Shown in pieces: positions 29,812 through 40,181 of a DNA stretch of 64,000 nt. The stretch comes from an uncultured Bacteroidia bacterium (GTDB lineage: Bacteria > Bacteroidota > Bacteroidia > Bacteroidales > Prolixibacteraceae). The notes below the pieces were generated by a model. That model made no database searches and was not told the DNA's origin. It saw only the letters and a list, made by a program, of their open reading frames with translations. A program made the position numbers and the translations under genes. The first letter of the stretch is position 1; every line of letters starts with the position of its first letter. The stretch covers positions 1 to 64,000 of the forward strand of contig CAIUAN010000005.1 of NCBI GenBank assembly GCA_903897145.1, in the 5' to 3' direction.

Positions 29812-31590
29812 TTAATTAATTTCTAAGTTATATGGCATTCTAGTATAGATACCATTGGCATGAGCTTCTCTTGAGAATTGTTCCCATAGATGAAACGAAT
29901 CACCAAGCTTACTTTGTATCACGCTATTTTGAATTTTTGTTGAGAAACTCTTCATAAGTTCTTCAAATGTATCCTTTTGCTTTGGCAACTCTTTAATTCG
30001 GTATTGCTTGATGTGAGCTTTGCTAGCAGCTAGTTTAAGCGCCTCATTCAGTCCACCAAACTCATCTACCAATCCATTTAAGCGCGCATTCTCTCCACTC
30101 CAAACACGTCCCTGACCTATCGAATCGACATATCCAGATGTTTTATTTCGTCCTTTGGCAACATGCGTTATAAATGTATCATACGTCGACTCAACATACG
30201 ATTGCATCAGGTTTCTTTCAAAAGGTGTCATCTTTCGAGTCATGGATGGCATATCAGAATGCTCATTGGTTGAAACATTGTCAAAAGTAATCCCAATTTT
30301 GTCAGTCAATAATCCACTTAAATTCGGGATTGTTCCAAAAACACCAATAGAGCCGGTGATGGTTGTTTGACTGGCCAAAATAGCATCTGCCCCGCAGGCA
30401 ATGTAGTAACCACCAGAAGCGGCATAATCGCCCATAGAAACAATAACTGGCTTAACCTTCTGGGCTAGCATCACCTCGCGCCAAATAACTTCAGAACCAT
30501 AAGCGGAACCACCTGGAGAATTGACTCGCAGAACGATAGCCTTCACGGCGGTATCCGTGCGAGCTTCCCTCACCCCTTTGGAGACCTCTTTTGAATCAAT
30601 TGAATATGGACCATCAGATCCACCATCAATCTCCCCGAAGGCATATACTACGGCAATACGATCTTTTGCCAATCCACCAGTCTCGTAGGTCTTTGACACC
30701 TTATCATATTCGCCAATAGAAACAATTGGAATCTCGTCGTTATCACCTAAATGAGCAAGCTTACGAAAGTCTGCCAACACCTGATCTTTATACTTTAAAT
30801 TGTCAAAAAATCTATGCTGCAAAGCTTTATCGGCCTTTTGAAAGGTCATCACTCCATCGGCAAAATTGTTCAGACTATCGACTGATATTTTTCGTTGTTC
30901 TGAGATCCCATTTAAAACATGATTCCAGATACTCTTGAGGTAAATGCTTGTCTGCTCACGATTTGCCTCACTCATTTTATCGAATAAGTAAGGCTCCACA
31001 GCGGATTTAAATTTATTGTTTTTACCCCTTACAACTTGCATTTCAATACCAAATTTATCAAATGCTTTTTTGAAAAAAGTATGTTCTGCATTGAGGCCTC
31101 TAAAATCGAACATACCCATAGGATTGAGCATTAAGCTGTCAGATACCGTAGCCAAATAATAGGCTTTTTGAGAAATCATATCCGAATAGGAATAGATAAA
31201 CTTGCCTGATTTTTTAAAATCTTTCAAGGCATTTCGGATCTCTTCAACAGTAGCAAAACCTGCATTAATCTCAGAAAGCTCTAAATAAATACCTCGAATA
31301 TGCTCATCCGCTTTTGCCTTCTCGATGCCACTAAGAATCTGATTTAACCCAACGGTATTCGACATTTTAATTCCAGGAATTTCGAGATCTTCAAACGGAT
31401 TATTCGATTTGCGCTCCACGATTTTACCGTCCAACTTAATAACAAGCAATGTTTGACTCTTGATTGAGACAGACTGATCCTTGTAGGATGTAATCGCAGA
31501 GATCATACCAATCAATAAAAACAGCAGTAAGACAGATGCTACAAGGATGGCAAGAAGCGAAGCAAGGAAGGCTTTCCAGAAAATTTTCAT
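29812..31590 (-). CDS. sppA: Signal peptide peptidase SppA (67K type)
   Basis: AIVLRVNSPGGSAYGSEVIWREV, VIVSMGDYAASGGYYIACGAD and GRVWSGENARLNGLVDEFGG. Confidence 0.95.
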   Translation of the reverse strand: MKIFWKAFLASLLAILVASVLLLFLLIGMISAITSYKDQSVSIKSQTLLVIKLDGKIVERKSNNPFEDLEIPGIKMSNTVGLNQILSGIEKAKADEHIRGIYLELSEINAGFATVEEIRNALKDFKKSGKFIYSYSDMISQKAYYLATVSDSLMLNPMGMFDFRGLNAEHTFFKKAFDKFGIEMQVVRGKNNKFKSAVEPYLFDKMSEANREQTSIYLKSIWNHVLNGISEQRKISVDSLNNFADGVMTFQKADKALQHRFFDNLKYKDQVLADFRKLAHLGDNDEIPIVSIGEYDKVSKTYETGGLAKDRIAVVYAFGEIDGGSDGPYSIDSKEVSKGVREARTDTAVKAIVLRVNSPGGSAYGSEVIWREVMLAQKVKPVIVSMGDYAASGGYYIACGADAILASQTTITGSIGVFGTIPNLSGLLTDKIGITFDNVSTNEHSDMPSMTRKMTPFERNLMQSYVESTYDTFITHVAKGRNKTSGYVDSIGQGRVWSGENARLNGLVDEFGGLNEALKLAASKAHIKQYRIKELPKQKDTFEELMKSFSTKIQNSVIQSKLGDSFHLWEQFSREAHANGIYTRMPYNLEIN

Positions 31591-31681
31591 ACTAATTACT
31601 ATAATGTATTGAAGGTATAATTTAAATAGTTATGAATTATCCTTACTATTGTTGTTCGTATAATATGCAAATCTATAAAAA

Positions 31682-32173
31682 ATGGCTAATGTATTTATCC
31701 TTTTAGGTGGTAATGTGGGAGATAAGTCTAAAATATTTAATCTAACATCACAACAGATTGCCGACAAAATTGGACGAATAGCGCAAACCTCGGCTATTTA
31801 CGCCACTGAATCATGGGGATTTAAAAGTGATCTATTTTGGAACCAACTTCTAATTGTAGATACGCCGCATAATCCTCACGAGGTACTTAGGCTGACCCAG
31901 ATCATAGAAATGGAGTTAGGCCGAACAAGCAAAGGGGAGATTTATGAGAATAGGACCATTGATTTAGATCTTTTATTTTACGATGATCTAATACTTAGCA
32001 CACCTCAATTAACGATTCCTCACCCAAAGATTGCCGTTCGAAAATTTGTGTTAGTCCCATTGAATGAAATAGCGCCCGACAAGATCGATCCAATTTCAGG
32101 TCTTAAAGTGCAAGAGATGTTAATACGTTGCACCGATTTATTGTCAGTAGAAAAGGTCATAAACCTAATCTAA
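31682..32173 (+). CDS. folK: 2-amino-4-hydroxy-6-hydroxymethyldihydropteridine pyrophosphokinase
   Basis: VFILLGGNVGDKSKIF and YENRTIDLDLLFYDDLILSTPQLTIPHPKIAVRKFVLVPLNEIAP. Confidence 0.95.
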   Translation: MANVFILLGGNVGDKSKIFNLTSQQIADKIGRIAQTSAIYATESWGFKSDLFWNQLLIVDTPHNPHEVLRLTQIIEMELGRTSKGEIYENRTIDLDLLFYDDLILSTPQLTIPHPKIAVRKFVLVPLNEIAPDKIDPISGLKVQEMLIRCTDLLSVEKVINLI

Positions 32174-32185
32174 AAAGCAACTGAT

Positions 32186-32908
32186 CTAAAGAATTCCCTC
32201 ATCTGCAAAGCTAAAATATCCACTTTGGGTAATTATTAAGTGATCGAGCAAGGGGATATCCATAATCACACCAGCTTCTTTTATTTGCTTTGTAATCTTA
32301 CGATCGGCATCACTTGGCTCGAGGTTTCCAGATGGATGATTGTGAGCAAAGATAAGTGAGACTGCATTCTTTTCAATTGCCATTTTAAGCACTACGCGAA
32401 CATCAATGACGGTTCCAGTGATTCCGCCTTGACCAAAACATTTCGTATACAAGACTTTATTGTTCCGACTGAGAAATAGTGCCCAGAACTCTTCGTGCAA
32501 CAGATCCCCAATTAATGGGCGCAAGAAATTAGCCACATCCTTGCTATTCGATATTTTATTAAGCTCCAGGGCAATGGATTGATCACGACGTCGGCCAAGT
32601 TCCATGGCAGCGATGATCGCAATTGCTTTTGCGTCACCGATACCTTTAAATGATTTTAGATTATCGACGTTAAGCTTACCTAACTCATGAAGATTGTACT
32701 TCACCAAAGAAAGTATCCTTCTCGATAGCTCAACCGCCGACTCTTCAAAGTTACCTGAACCAATTAAGATAGCCACTAACTCAACATCGGTAAGTGAAGA
32801 TAGACCTCGAGCAAGCAATTTTTCCCGAGGACGATCCTCTAGGGCCCAATCTTTAAGATGTTGCTGCTGATATTGCTCCATTTTGAATTGACAAATTCGA
32901 GGTGACAC
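32186..32908 (-). CDS. radC: JAB domain protein RadC
   Basis: ALFLSRNNKVLYTKCFGQGGITGTVIDVR and LIFAHNHPSGNLEPSDADRKITKQI. Confidence 0.95.
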   Translation of the reverse strand: MSPRICQFKMEQYQQQHLKDWALEDRPREKLLARGLSSLTDVELVAILIGSGNFEESAVELSRRILSLVKYNLHELGKLNVDNLKSFKGIGDAKAIAIIAAMELGRRRDQSIALELNKISNSKDVANFLRPLIGDLLHEEFWALFLSRNNKVLYTKCFGQGGITGTVIDVRVVLKMAIEKNAVSLIFAHNHPSGNLEPSDADRKITKQIKEAGVIMDIPLLDHLIITQSGYFSFADEGIL

Positions 32909-32942
32909 CTGAATTAAAGTTAGTCAATAAAAAGGAGATTAA

Positions 32943-32974
32943 GAAAAAAAGCCCACCCTGGGAAGGATGAGCTT
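32943..32974 (-). terminator. Rho-independent terminator of rpsT
   Basis: On the minus strand AGCUCAUCCU-UCCC-AGGGUGGGCU followed by a U-run; two G-U pairs in the stem. Confidence 0.7.
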
Positions 32975-32997
32975 ATGAAAATATTTTGAAGCTAAAA

Positions 32998-33249
32998 TTA
33001 CAAGCTATTAACGTGCAATGATAAGCTAGACTTTAAATTTGAAGCTTTGTTTTTGTGAATAACGTTCTGCTTTGCTAGCTTGTCAAGCATCGTTACTACC
33101 TTCGGTAATAAGTCTGCCGCAGCTGCCTTCTCAGTAGTCTCACGCAACAATCTAACTGCATTACGCGCAGTTTTAGAATAATACTTGTTGTGCAGACGAC
33201 GAACTTCACTCTGCCTTGCTCTTTTAATAGCTGATTTATGGTTTGCCAT
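32998..33249 (-). CDS. rpsT: 30S ribosomal protein S20
   Basis: [35 protein letters not shown]. Confidence 0.96.
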   Translation of the reverse strand: MANHKSAIKRARQSEVRRLHNKYYSKTARNAVRLLRETTEKAAAADLLPKVVTMLDKLAKQNVIHKNKASNLKSSLSLHVNSL

Positions 33250-33280
33250 TTCTTAAAAATTTCTGTGTTCTAAAAATTTG

Positions 33281-33352
33281 TAGCCCGTAGGAGAATCGAA
33301 CTCCTATTTCCAGGATGAAAACCTGATGTCCTAACCGGTAGACGAACGGGCC
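33281..33352 (-). tRNA. tRNA-Glu (anticodon TTC)
   Basis: Minus strand GGCCCGTTCGTCTACCGGTTAGGACATCAGGTTTTCATCCTGGAAATAGGAGTTCGATTCTCCTACGGGCTA; loop TTTTCAT; CCA not encoded. Confidence 0.95.
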
Positions 33353-33731
33353 ATTTTATTATTTCCCCATTGTTTGGGGTCGTAAAAGTAATATTTTTTT
33401 TCTTTAATTGCTCATTATTCTAACTTTTTAAAGTCGAAACAATAAAGCTATTTGCTATTTTATTTTAGCGTTGCAAAGAAAAGAACTATTTATCAGAATG
33501 GCAAGATGATTCCAAAAAAAAATCACTGACCTAAATTCCGGTCAACTCACTAAAAATGAGCAGAATTAAAAATCAAACACACAAACTGCCATACATCAAG
33601 CAGGATTTTTCGTATCTTTACAATCAGTTAAAGCAGAAAATACAGTTTCATAAAGAACTATTTATCGACTTCGAAAACAGTTTCAAATAAGCTGCATCAA
33701 ACGTTATTAAAATCTCAGAACTTTCAAACTG

Positions 33732-34535
33732 ATGAAACAATCTCTTTTTTATTCCACTTGGATCGTAATTGCCGGACTCTTTTTCTATGGATGCGGCCCT
33801 TCGCAAGCTGATCAAGCGCAACAAAAAATAAACAAATCAAACACGCTGCTAGCACAAGGAGATACTGCAAGTGCCCTATTAATGCTTGATGCAATTTCAA
33901 AATCATTTCCTGATGCAAAAGTCGAAATCAATAAAGCGAGTGCAATAAGCGATAAAATTTACAATGCCGAGCTCTCAAGAGCAAAAGAAAACTTATTAGC
34001 TGCATCTGCAGTTATTCAAAAGTTACTTCCAGAATTTAAAGCAGAAAAAGGAGAATTCGAGAAATACATCACCTATATACCCAACAGGCAAGTATTCGAT
34101 AAAAGCTGGGCACGCTCCTTTATACAAGCCTCGCTCAATGAAAAAGGGGACTTAACACTTGCGAGTAATTATTATGGAGAACAATGGATTGATCACACCT
34201 TTATAAGCATAACCACTGAGCTAACCTCTATTAATTCAGATCCGGTGGCACTCGATAATTTCGATTGCCATCATAGCGAATTCGGAGGTTCAAAATGGGA
34301 GAAAATTAGCTACCGAGGAAAACAAGCAGAGCTAGTTATTGCAGCCATTGCAGCTAACTATGAGCACAAGATTAAAGCGACATTCAAAGGGAAAAACACC
34401 TATATTATGTGGCTTGAAGATTACGATAAGAAGAGTATCAAATTAGCCTGGGATCTTGCCAAGGCCTTAAAACTAAAGAGAAAATCAGAAATCAGCATGG
34501 CAGCTCTAGGTCAAAAAATCAAAGTCCGATCATAG
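33732..34535 (+). CDS. Hypothetical lipoprotein
   Basis: Lipobox-like IVIAGLFFYGCGPS; helical region following; no family recognised with confidence. Confidence 0.65.
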   Translation: MKQSLFYSTWIVIAGLFFYGCGPSQADQAQQKINKSNTLLAQGDTASALLMLDAISKSFPDAKVEINKASAISDKIYNAELSRAKENLLAASAVIQKLLPEFKAEKGEFEKYITYIPNRQVFDKSWARSFIQASLNEKGDLTLASNYYGEQWIDHTFISITTELTSINSDPVALDNFDCHHSEFGGSKWEKISYRGKQAELVIAAIAANYEHKIKATFKGKNTYIMWLEDYDKKSIKLAWDLAKALKLKRKSEISMAALGQKIKVRS

Positions 34536-34550
34536 AAAAATTAGACGTGC

Positions 34551-36695
34551 TTATTGGGCTGCTAGGAGGATCTCCATTATTTTCATCCCTGCTGCAGTAA
34601 TCGAAGTTCCAGGTCCAAAAATTGCAACAACACCAGCTTGATATAAAAACTGATAGTCTTGCGCTGGTATTACCCCACCTACAACAACCATAATATCTTC
34701 GCGGCCTAATTGTTTAAGTGCATCAAGCACCTCAGGTACTAGGGTCTTATGACCAGCTGCCAACGAAGAGATCCCCAAGACGTGAACATCGTTTTCAACA
34801 GCTTGCTTAGCAGCCTCAGCCGGCGTTTGGAACAATGGGCCCATATCGACATCAAAACCGATATCCGCATAACCCGTAGCCACCACTTTAGCTCCTCTAT
34901 CGTGCCCGTCTTGCCCCATCTTTGCAATCATAATTCGCGGCTGACGCCCCTCTTTGATGGCAAACTTACGAACCAGCTCCATCGCCATTTCGTAATCTCG
35001 ATCGTCTTTTGTCTCTGATGAATACACGCCTGAAATTGTTCTAATCGTTGCTTTATAACGCCCCGCGATCTTCTCGCAAGCATAAGAAATCTCTCCAAGC
35101 GTAGCACGCTCTTGAGCAGCTAAAATAGCCAATTCTAATAAATTACCATCACCTGTTCTAACACAATCGGTTATAGCATCAAGCGATTTCAAAACTTTAG
35201 ATTCATCACGGTCTGCACGAAGCTTTGATAGCCTATCAAGTTGAGCGATCCGAACGGCCGTATTGTCAATGTCTAAAATATCAATCGGATCCTCTTTCTC
35301 TAATCGATATTTATTCACTCCAATAATCACTTGAGCCCCCGAATCAATCCGACCTTGTGTTCGAGCTGCAGCCTCTTCGATGCGCATTTTAGGAACACCC
35401 GTCTCAATCGCTTTCGACATCCCGCCAAGGCTCTCCACCTCTTCAATCAGCGCCATCCCTTTCTTAACCAACTCATCTGTTAAAGACTCAACATAATACG
35501 AACCAGCCCACGGATCAAGAGATCGGGTGACCTCAGTCTCATATTGAAGAAACAACTGAGTATTACGAGCAATGCGAGCCGAAAAATCGGTAGGTAATGC
35601 AATAGCCTCATCAAGTGCATTGGTATGTAACGACTGGGTATGACCCAACACTGCAGCCATCGCTTCAATGCAGGTGCGACCAATGTTGTTGTAAGGATCT
35701 TGGGCCGTCAATGACCAACCCGAAGTTTGCGAGTGAGCCCGCAGCGCCATAGACTTTGGATTCTTTGGATTAAAAGTCTTCATGAGCTTAGCCCAAATCA
35801 GTCGAGCGGCACGCATCTTAGCAATCTCCATAAAATGATTCATCCCTACACCCCAGAAAAATGAGATCCTAGGAGCAAAAATATCAATGGGCAATCCAGC
35901 CTTTATGCCAGCTCGAACATAATCTAAGCCATCAGCCAAGGTATAGGCCATTTCAATATCCGCAGTTGCTCCAGCCTCTTGCATATGATAACCCGAAATT
36001 GAGATCGAGTTAAACTTAGGCATATGCTTAGAGGTATATTTGAAAATATCGGAGATGATATGCATGGAGAAATCAGGCGGATAGATATACGTATTGCGCA
36101 CCATAAACTCTTTCAAGATATCGTTTTGAATAGTCCCTTCAAGCTCTTCTAATTTAACTCCTTGCTCTAATGCAGCCACAATATAAAACGCCATAATAGG
36201 CAAGACAGCTCCATTCATGGTCATAGAGACCGACATTTGACCCAAAGGAATCTGATCAAATAAAATTTTCATGTCGAGCACAGAATCTATAGCAACGCCA
36301 GCCTTACCCACATCACCAACCACACGAGGATGATCGGAATCGTAACCGCGATGCGTAGCAAGATCAAAGGCTACCGATAGACCTTTTTGCCCTGCGGCAA
36401 GATTTCTTCGATAGAAGGCATTAGACTCCTCTGCAGTAGAAAAACCAGCATACTGACGAATGGTCCAAGGCTTTGAGACAAACATGGTAGCATAGGGTCC
36501 CCGAAGAAATGGCGCAATACCGGCAGCATAATCCAGGTGGGTCATACCATCTAAGTCAGACTTGGTGTATTTTGACTTAACATGAATAAGTTCAGGTGTC
36601 ACCCAATCTTGCGCATTCAACTTACCCAGGTCTAATTCTTTAGACTTAGAGGGCTTGACGGTCTTGAGATCGAATGCTCTAAAATCAGGCTTCAT
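34551..36695 (-). CDS. mutB: Methylmalonyl-CoA mutase, large (catalytic, B12-binding) subunit
   Basis: [63 protein letters not shown]12 motif [27 protein letters not shown]. Confidence 0.97.
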   Translation of the reverse strand: MKPDFRAFDLKTVKPSKSKELDLGKLNAQDWVTPELIHVKSKYTKSDLDGMTHLDYAAGIAPFLRGPYATMFVSKPWTIRQYAGFSTAEESNAFYRRNLAAGQKGLSVAFDLATHRGYDSDHPRVVGDVGKAGVAIDSVLDMKILFDQIPLGQMSVSMTMNGAVLPIMAFYIVAALEQGVKLEELEGTIQNDILKEFMVRNTYIYPPDFSMHIISDIFKYTSKHMPKFNSISISGYHMQEAGATADIEMAYTLADGLDYVRAGIKAGLPIDIFAPRISFFWGVGMNHFMEIAKMRAARLIWAKLMKTFNPKNPKSMALRAHSQTSGWSLTAQDPYNNIGRTCIEAMAAVLGHTQSLHTNALDEAIALPTDFSARIARNTQLFLQYETEVTRSLDPWAGSYYVESLTDELVKKGMALIEEVESLGGMSKAIETGVPKMRIEEAAARTQGRIDSGAQVIIGVNKYRLEKEDPIDILDIDNTAVRIAQLDRLSKLRADRDESKVLKSLDAITDCVRTGDGNLLELAILAAQERATLGEISYACEKIAGRYKATIRTISGVYSSETKDDRDYEMAMELVRKFAIKEGRQPRIMIAKMGQDGHDRGAKVVATGYADIGFDVDMGPLFQTPAEAAKQAVENDVHVLGISSLAAGHKTLVPEVLDALKQLGREDIMVVVGGVIPAQDYQFLYQAGVVAIFGPGTSITAAGMKIMEILLAAQ

Positions 36696-38601
36696 GATCG
36701 ATCTTATTAATGCCTAGTTTTCGGTTAAACTTAGCCAAGGTTGAGCCTAAATTACTTTTCTTATTTATAAATTGCTTTATGCCCATCTGCTTCAATTTCT
36801 CAGCACAATCAGGAGCACCTGCCACCACAAAAATTGATTTATTTTTAAGAATGGAATAAGCAACTGGTGCCATCTCCTCATATTCAGAATCAGAACTACA
36901 AAGAACTACGACGGATGGCTGAGCCTCTAGAGCAGCAGTCAAACCGACGTCAAGCGAGCTGAATAGATCGCTATGGATAATCTCATAACCAACCACTCCA
37001 AAAAACTCAGCTGAAAATTGCGCCCTGGCAGCACTCAAAATAGGATCACCAACAGCCAATAGAAACACAGCGGGCCTTTTATTTGAGATCGAGAAGCGAT
37101 CTGTGGCGTAGCGCATTGATTCCAAAGACTGAGACCTGCGTTTCGGCTTAATCGTTTCATTCTCGGGCTCCCGATCAGACAACCCAAACGCTTCCGAAGT
37201 TTGATCTATAAATTCAAATGACAAGTGATCTAACGGATCAGGGAATTTATTAATTCCCAAAACCTTATCTAATCGAGAACTAACAGAATCCAAACGTTTG
37301 GAACTTATCTCCCTAAGCTGTTCTTGGATAAAGCCATTTTTTAGAGCTGCCAGATATCCATCAAGATCTTGAATCTTGAGAAACAAATCCCATGCTTTCT
37401 CAACAATCTCATTTGTCAAGGTTTCAATATAGTATGACCCAGCAGCCGGATCAGCTACTTTATCAAAATGAGCTTCATACTGAAGCAGAAGTTGTTGATT
37501 TCTTGCTATTCGCTCAGTAAATTCATCAGGAGTCGAGGACGAGATTCGAAATGGAAGAATGGTCAATGAGTCCGCACCACCTAAAATGGCAGACATAGCT
37601 TCTGTCTGGGTCCTAAGAATATTTATGTGCGGATCATATAGTGTTTTATTCCAAAGGGCCGTTTCAGAATGAATAAAAATCTCAGAAAGCCGAACAATCG
37701 AATCGGAATCGATCTTAAGAGATTCACCATAAGCAGACATAAGCCTAGCCCATAATAGTCTAACGCTTCGATGCTTTGCTAGCTCCATAAAGTAGTTCCC
37801 TGCAATCCCAAGATTGAACCGAATTCGAGGAGATAAATCGGCAAAAGAAACTCCTAAGTCTGTTAATTTATCAAAATATTCAGCTCCGATAGCTAATGAA
37901 AAAGCCAACTCCTGGACCGCCGAAGCCCCAGCATTGGTGAAATTGCATCCATTAACTGCAATGCTATGAATCGTTGGAAAATCAGTTAGCACTTCTGAAA
38001 GAAGTTTAACTTGCAATAAATCGGCACTCTCATTTATAATAAACTTCCCCTTCCGGGCATAAAAGCCAAGAGGATCAAGTGCTATAGACCCTTTAAACTT
38101 TTGCTTGTCAATTTTCTGAGAAGATAAGAATAAGACCAGATCCTGAGCAAAAACCAAGTGATCTCCGTCTAGAAGAAAATTAATCTCAATTGATTCAAGG
38201 TCTATTTTGCATAATAAATCGGAGATCGATTGATCGTTCCGAATAAAGTTTTGACTAAACTTAAATCCTATTGAAGTCACTCCTTTTGAAATCAGATCAA
38301 TCGCTTTTTTATTGGCAATGCTGACATTTTCAACTTGGATATCCTGACGGATCAGCCAAGAGTTACCGGCAGCCAGATTGTTGCTTGCAGCTGAACCATG
38401 TGGAATTTTAGTAGTCAAACCCTCCAATCCAATTAAATCCTCCTTGCGATAATAGGGTTTTATTTGGATTCCATCATCGGTCTTCCAGATTAATTTCTTT
38501 TCATAATCTGCACCTTTAAGATCGGCACGAATTTGAGCCTCCCATGCCTCTGTTGAGACCGGTAAAAACTCAGAAAACAGATTTATATCTTTCTCATTCA
38601 T
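36685..38601 (-). CDS. mutA: Methylmalonyl-CoA mutase, small subunit
   Basis: 638 aa homologous to the mutase TIM barrel ([24 protein letters not shown]) without DxHxxG; 11-nt overlap with the large-subunit gene. Confidence 0.93.
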   Translation of the reverse strand: MNEKDINLFSEFLPVSTEAWEAQIRADLKGADYEKKLIWKTDDGIQIKPYYRKEDLIGLEGLTTKIPHGSAASNNLAAGNSWLIRQDIQVENVSIANKKAIDLISKGVTSIGFKFSQNFIRNDQSISDLLCKIDLESIEINFLLDGDHLVFAQDLVLFLSSQKIDKQKFKGSIALDPLGFYARKGKFIINESADLLQVKLLSEVLTDFPTIHSIAVNGCNFTNAGASAVQELAFSLAIGAEYFDKLTDLGVSFADLSPRIRFNLGIAGNYFMELAKHRSVRLLWARLMSAYGESLKIDSDSIVRLSEIFIHSETALWNKTLYDPHINILRTQTEAMSAILGGADSLTILPFRISSSTPDEFTERIARNQQLLLQYEAHFDKVADPAAGSYYIETLTNEIVEKAWDLFLKIQDLDGYLAALKNGFIQEQLREISSKRLDSVSSRLDKVLGINKFPDPLDHLSFEFIDQTSEAFGLSDREPENETIKPKRRSQSLESMRYATDRFSISNKRPAVFLLAVGDPILSAARAQFSAEFFGVVGYEIIHSDLFSSLDVGLTAALEAQPSVVVLCSSDSEYEEMAPVAYSILKNKSIFVVAGAPDCAEKLKQMGIKQFINKKSNLGSTLAKFNRKLGINKIDHEA

Positions 38602-38731
38602 ACCAAAATAACGACCCTTTAAAATGGAACTACAAAGGTAAAAGTTTAAATCTTAAACGCGAATTAAAATTGATCTATTTTCCTTGAAAATTTGTGAAAA
38701 GTCTATGGGAAAATAGCTATAAATTTAAACC

Positions 38732-40060
38732 TTACACGATTCTGCCTTGCCAATTTCCCTTTCTAAGGTACCAAATCGAAAGCAAACCGGTTAGCAGACT
38801 ATAAATAAATTCGGAAGTCCAGACAATCTCTATCTTTTGATGAAGATGAACGGCAATATACCAAGCAAAAAATAGATACACCACCAATGTCAGGGCTTCG
38901 ATTCCTAAGGCAAAATGAGTGTTTGCAGTTCCTAAAACACCATTGAAAATGATGCTCATGCAAGCGAATAAAAACAGGGCTGCAAGGATAATATAAAATG
39001 AAGGCATCGTAGCCTCCACAAGTGATAGGTCGTTCGTGAAAATTTCAACAATATCTCTCGAGAACGTAAAAGCAAAGGCCAGTGTTATGGCCATGGCAGA
39101 AAGACTAAACTTAACCACCTTCACAATGATGGGGAATACCAGATGAGGTTTCTGTTCTCCAAGAGCCTTGCTCACAAGTGTGCTTACCACAGAGCATAGG
39201 GCCCATCCTGGAATCATGAAAAGCAGGTAAACACTTCGAATAATATTAGAAACTGCCAAAGAGCGCTCCCCCATTTTCTCAATAAACATAAAAAAGACAA
39301 ACCAACTGCCTAGCGAGAGAACATATTGAAGCATCACAAATCCTGATATAGAGAGCGTATTTTTAATTATGGCTAAATCGGGTTTAACCCATTGAAATAA
39401 AGCATAGCTTTTGAGTCGAGCATTTCGACGAGTAATCAGAATAAAGAATAGTAGTGCACATATTTCGGAGATCACCGAAGCAATTGCAGCTCCTTCTATA
39501 CCTAATTTCGGGAATCCCCAATGACCAAAAACTAATAGATAAGCTAGGATAATATTGACGCCAGCCATAATGCCGGCACTGATGCTTAGATATTTTGTAA
39601 ATGCTATTCCAGTATAAAAAGACCTGAAAAGCAAAGATGCCGAAGCGAAGAACAAACCTAGAACACGATAAGCTAGAAAAGTTGTACTTGCAGCAAAGAC
39701 AGCTCCAGAGGCGACAAAAGGTTTTAATAGAGCAGGAATAAAGAAAATAACTGCTATCGTTATTAATAAAGAAGTTAAGCCTAAGAAATAAAAGCTATTG
39801 TCAAAAACACGGCCAATAGCCAAAGAATTTTTCTCTCCATTGCGGCGTGAGATAAGTATCTGCACTCCAGTTGAGAATCCAAATCCAACCATAAATAGGG
39901 TAGTATACAAGAGTCCACCGATAGCGGAAGCACCAAGCTCAACCTCTCCCACTCGACCTAAAAATGCGGTATCCGTAATATTTACTATACCCTGGGCCAA
40001 TAGACTGATCATAATTGGCCAGGCAATTTCCCAGATATTACGTGATGAAGGGACGGTCAT
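38732..40060 (-). CDS. MATE family efflux transporter
   Basis: IWEIAWPIMISLLAQGIVNITDTAFLGRVGEVELGASAIGGLLYTTLFMVGFGFSTGVQILISRRNGE. Confidence 0.93.
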   Translation of the reverse strand: MTVPSSRNIWEIAWPIMISLLAQGIVNITDTAFLGRVGEVELGASAIGGLLYTTLFMVGFGFSTGVQILISRRNGEKNSLAIGRVFDNSFYFLGLTSLLITIAVIFFIPALLKPFVASGAVFAASTTFLAYRVLGLFFASASLLFRSFYTGIAFTKYLSISAGIMAGVNIILAYLLVFGHWGFPKLGIEGAAIASVISEICALLFFILITRRNARLKSYALFQWVKPDLAIIKNTLSISGFVMLQYVLSLGSWFVFFMFIEKMGERSLAVSNIIRSVYLLFMIPGWALCSVVSTLVSKALGEQKPHLVFPIIVKVVKFSLSAMAITLAFAFTFSRDIVEIFTNDLSLVEATMPSFYIILAALFLFACMSIIFNGVLGTANTHFALGIEALTLVVYLFFAWYIAVHLHQKIEIVWTSEFIYSLLTGLLSIWYLRKGNWQGRIV

Positions 40061-40181
40061 GGTTTACGCGAAATAATGATTTAGAAGCATTAAGGTTGTA
40101 AAAGTAACAATTTAGGCTACGAACTCAAGGATTAAACCTATAGTCCGTAGCCTAAATTTTAAGACTAACAAAAAGTCAGAT

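Noticed and set aside
36685-38601. mutA lacks the DxHxxG B12 motif, which could suggest decay
   Set aside because: The small subunit of methylmalonyl-CoA mutase normally does not bind B12, so this is expected.
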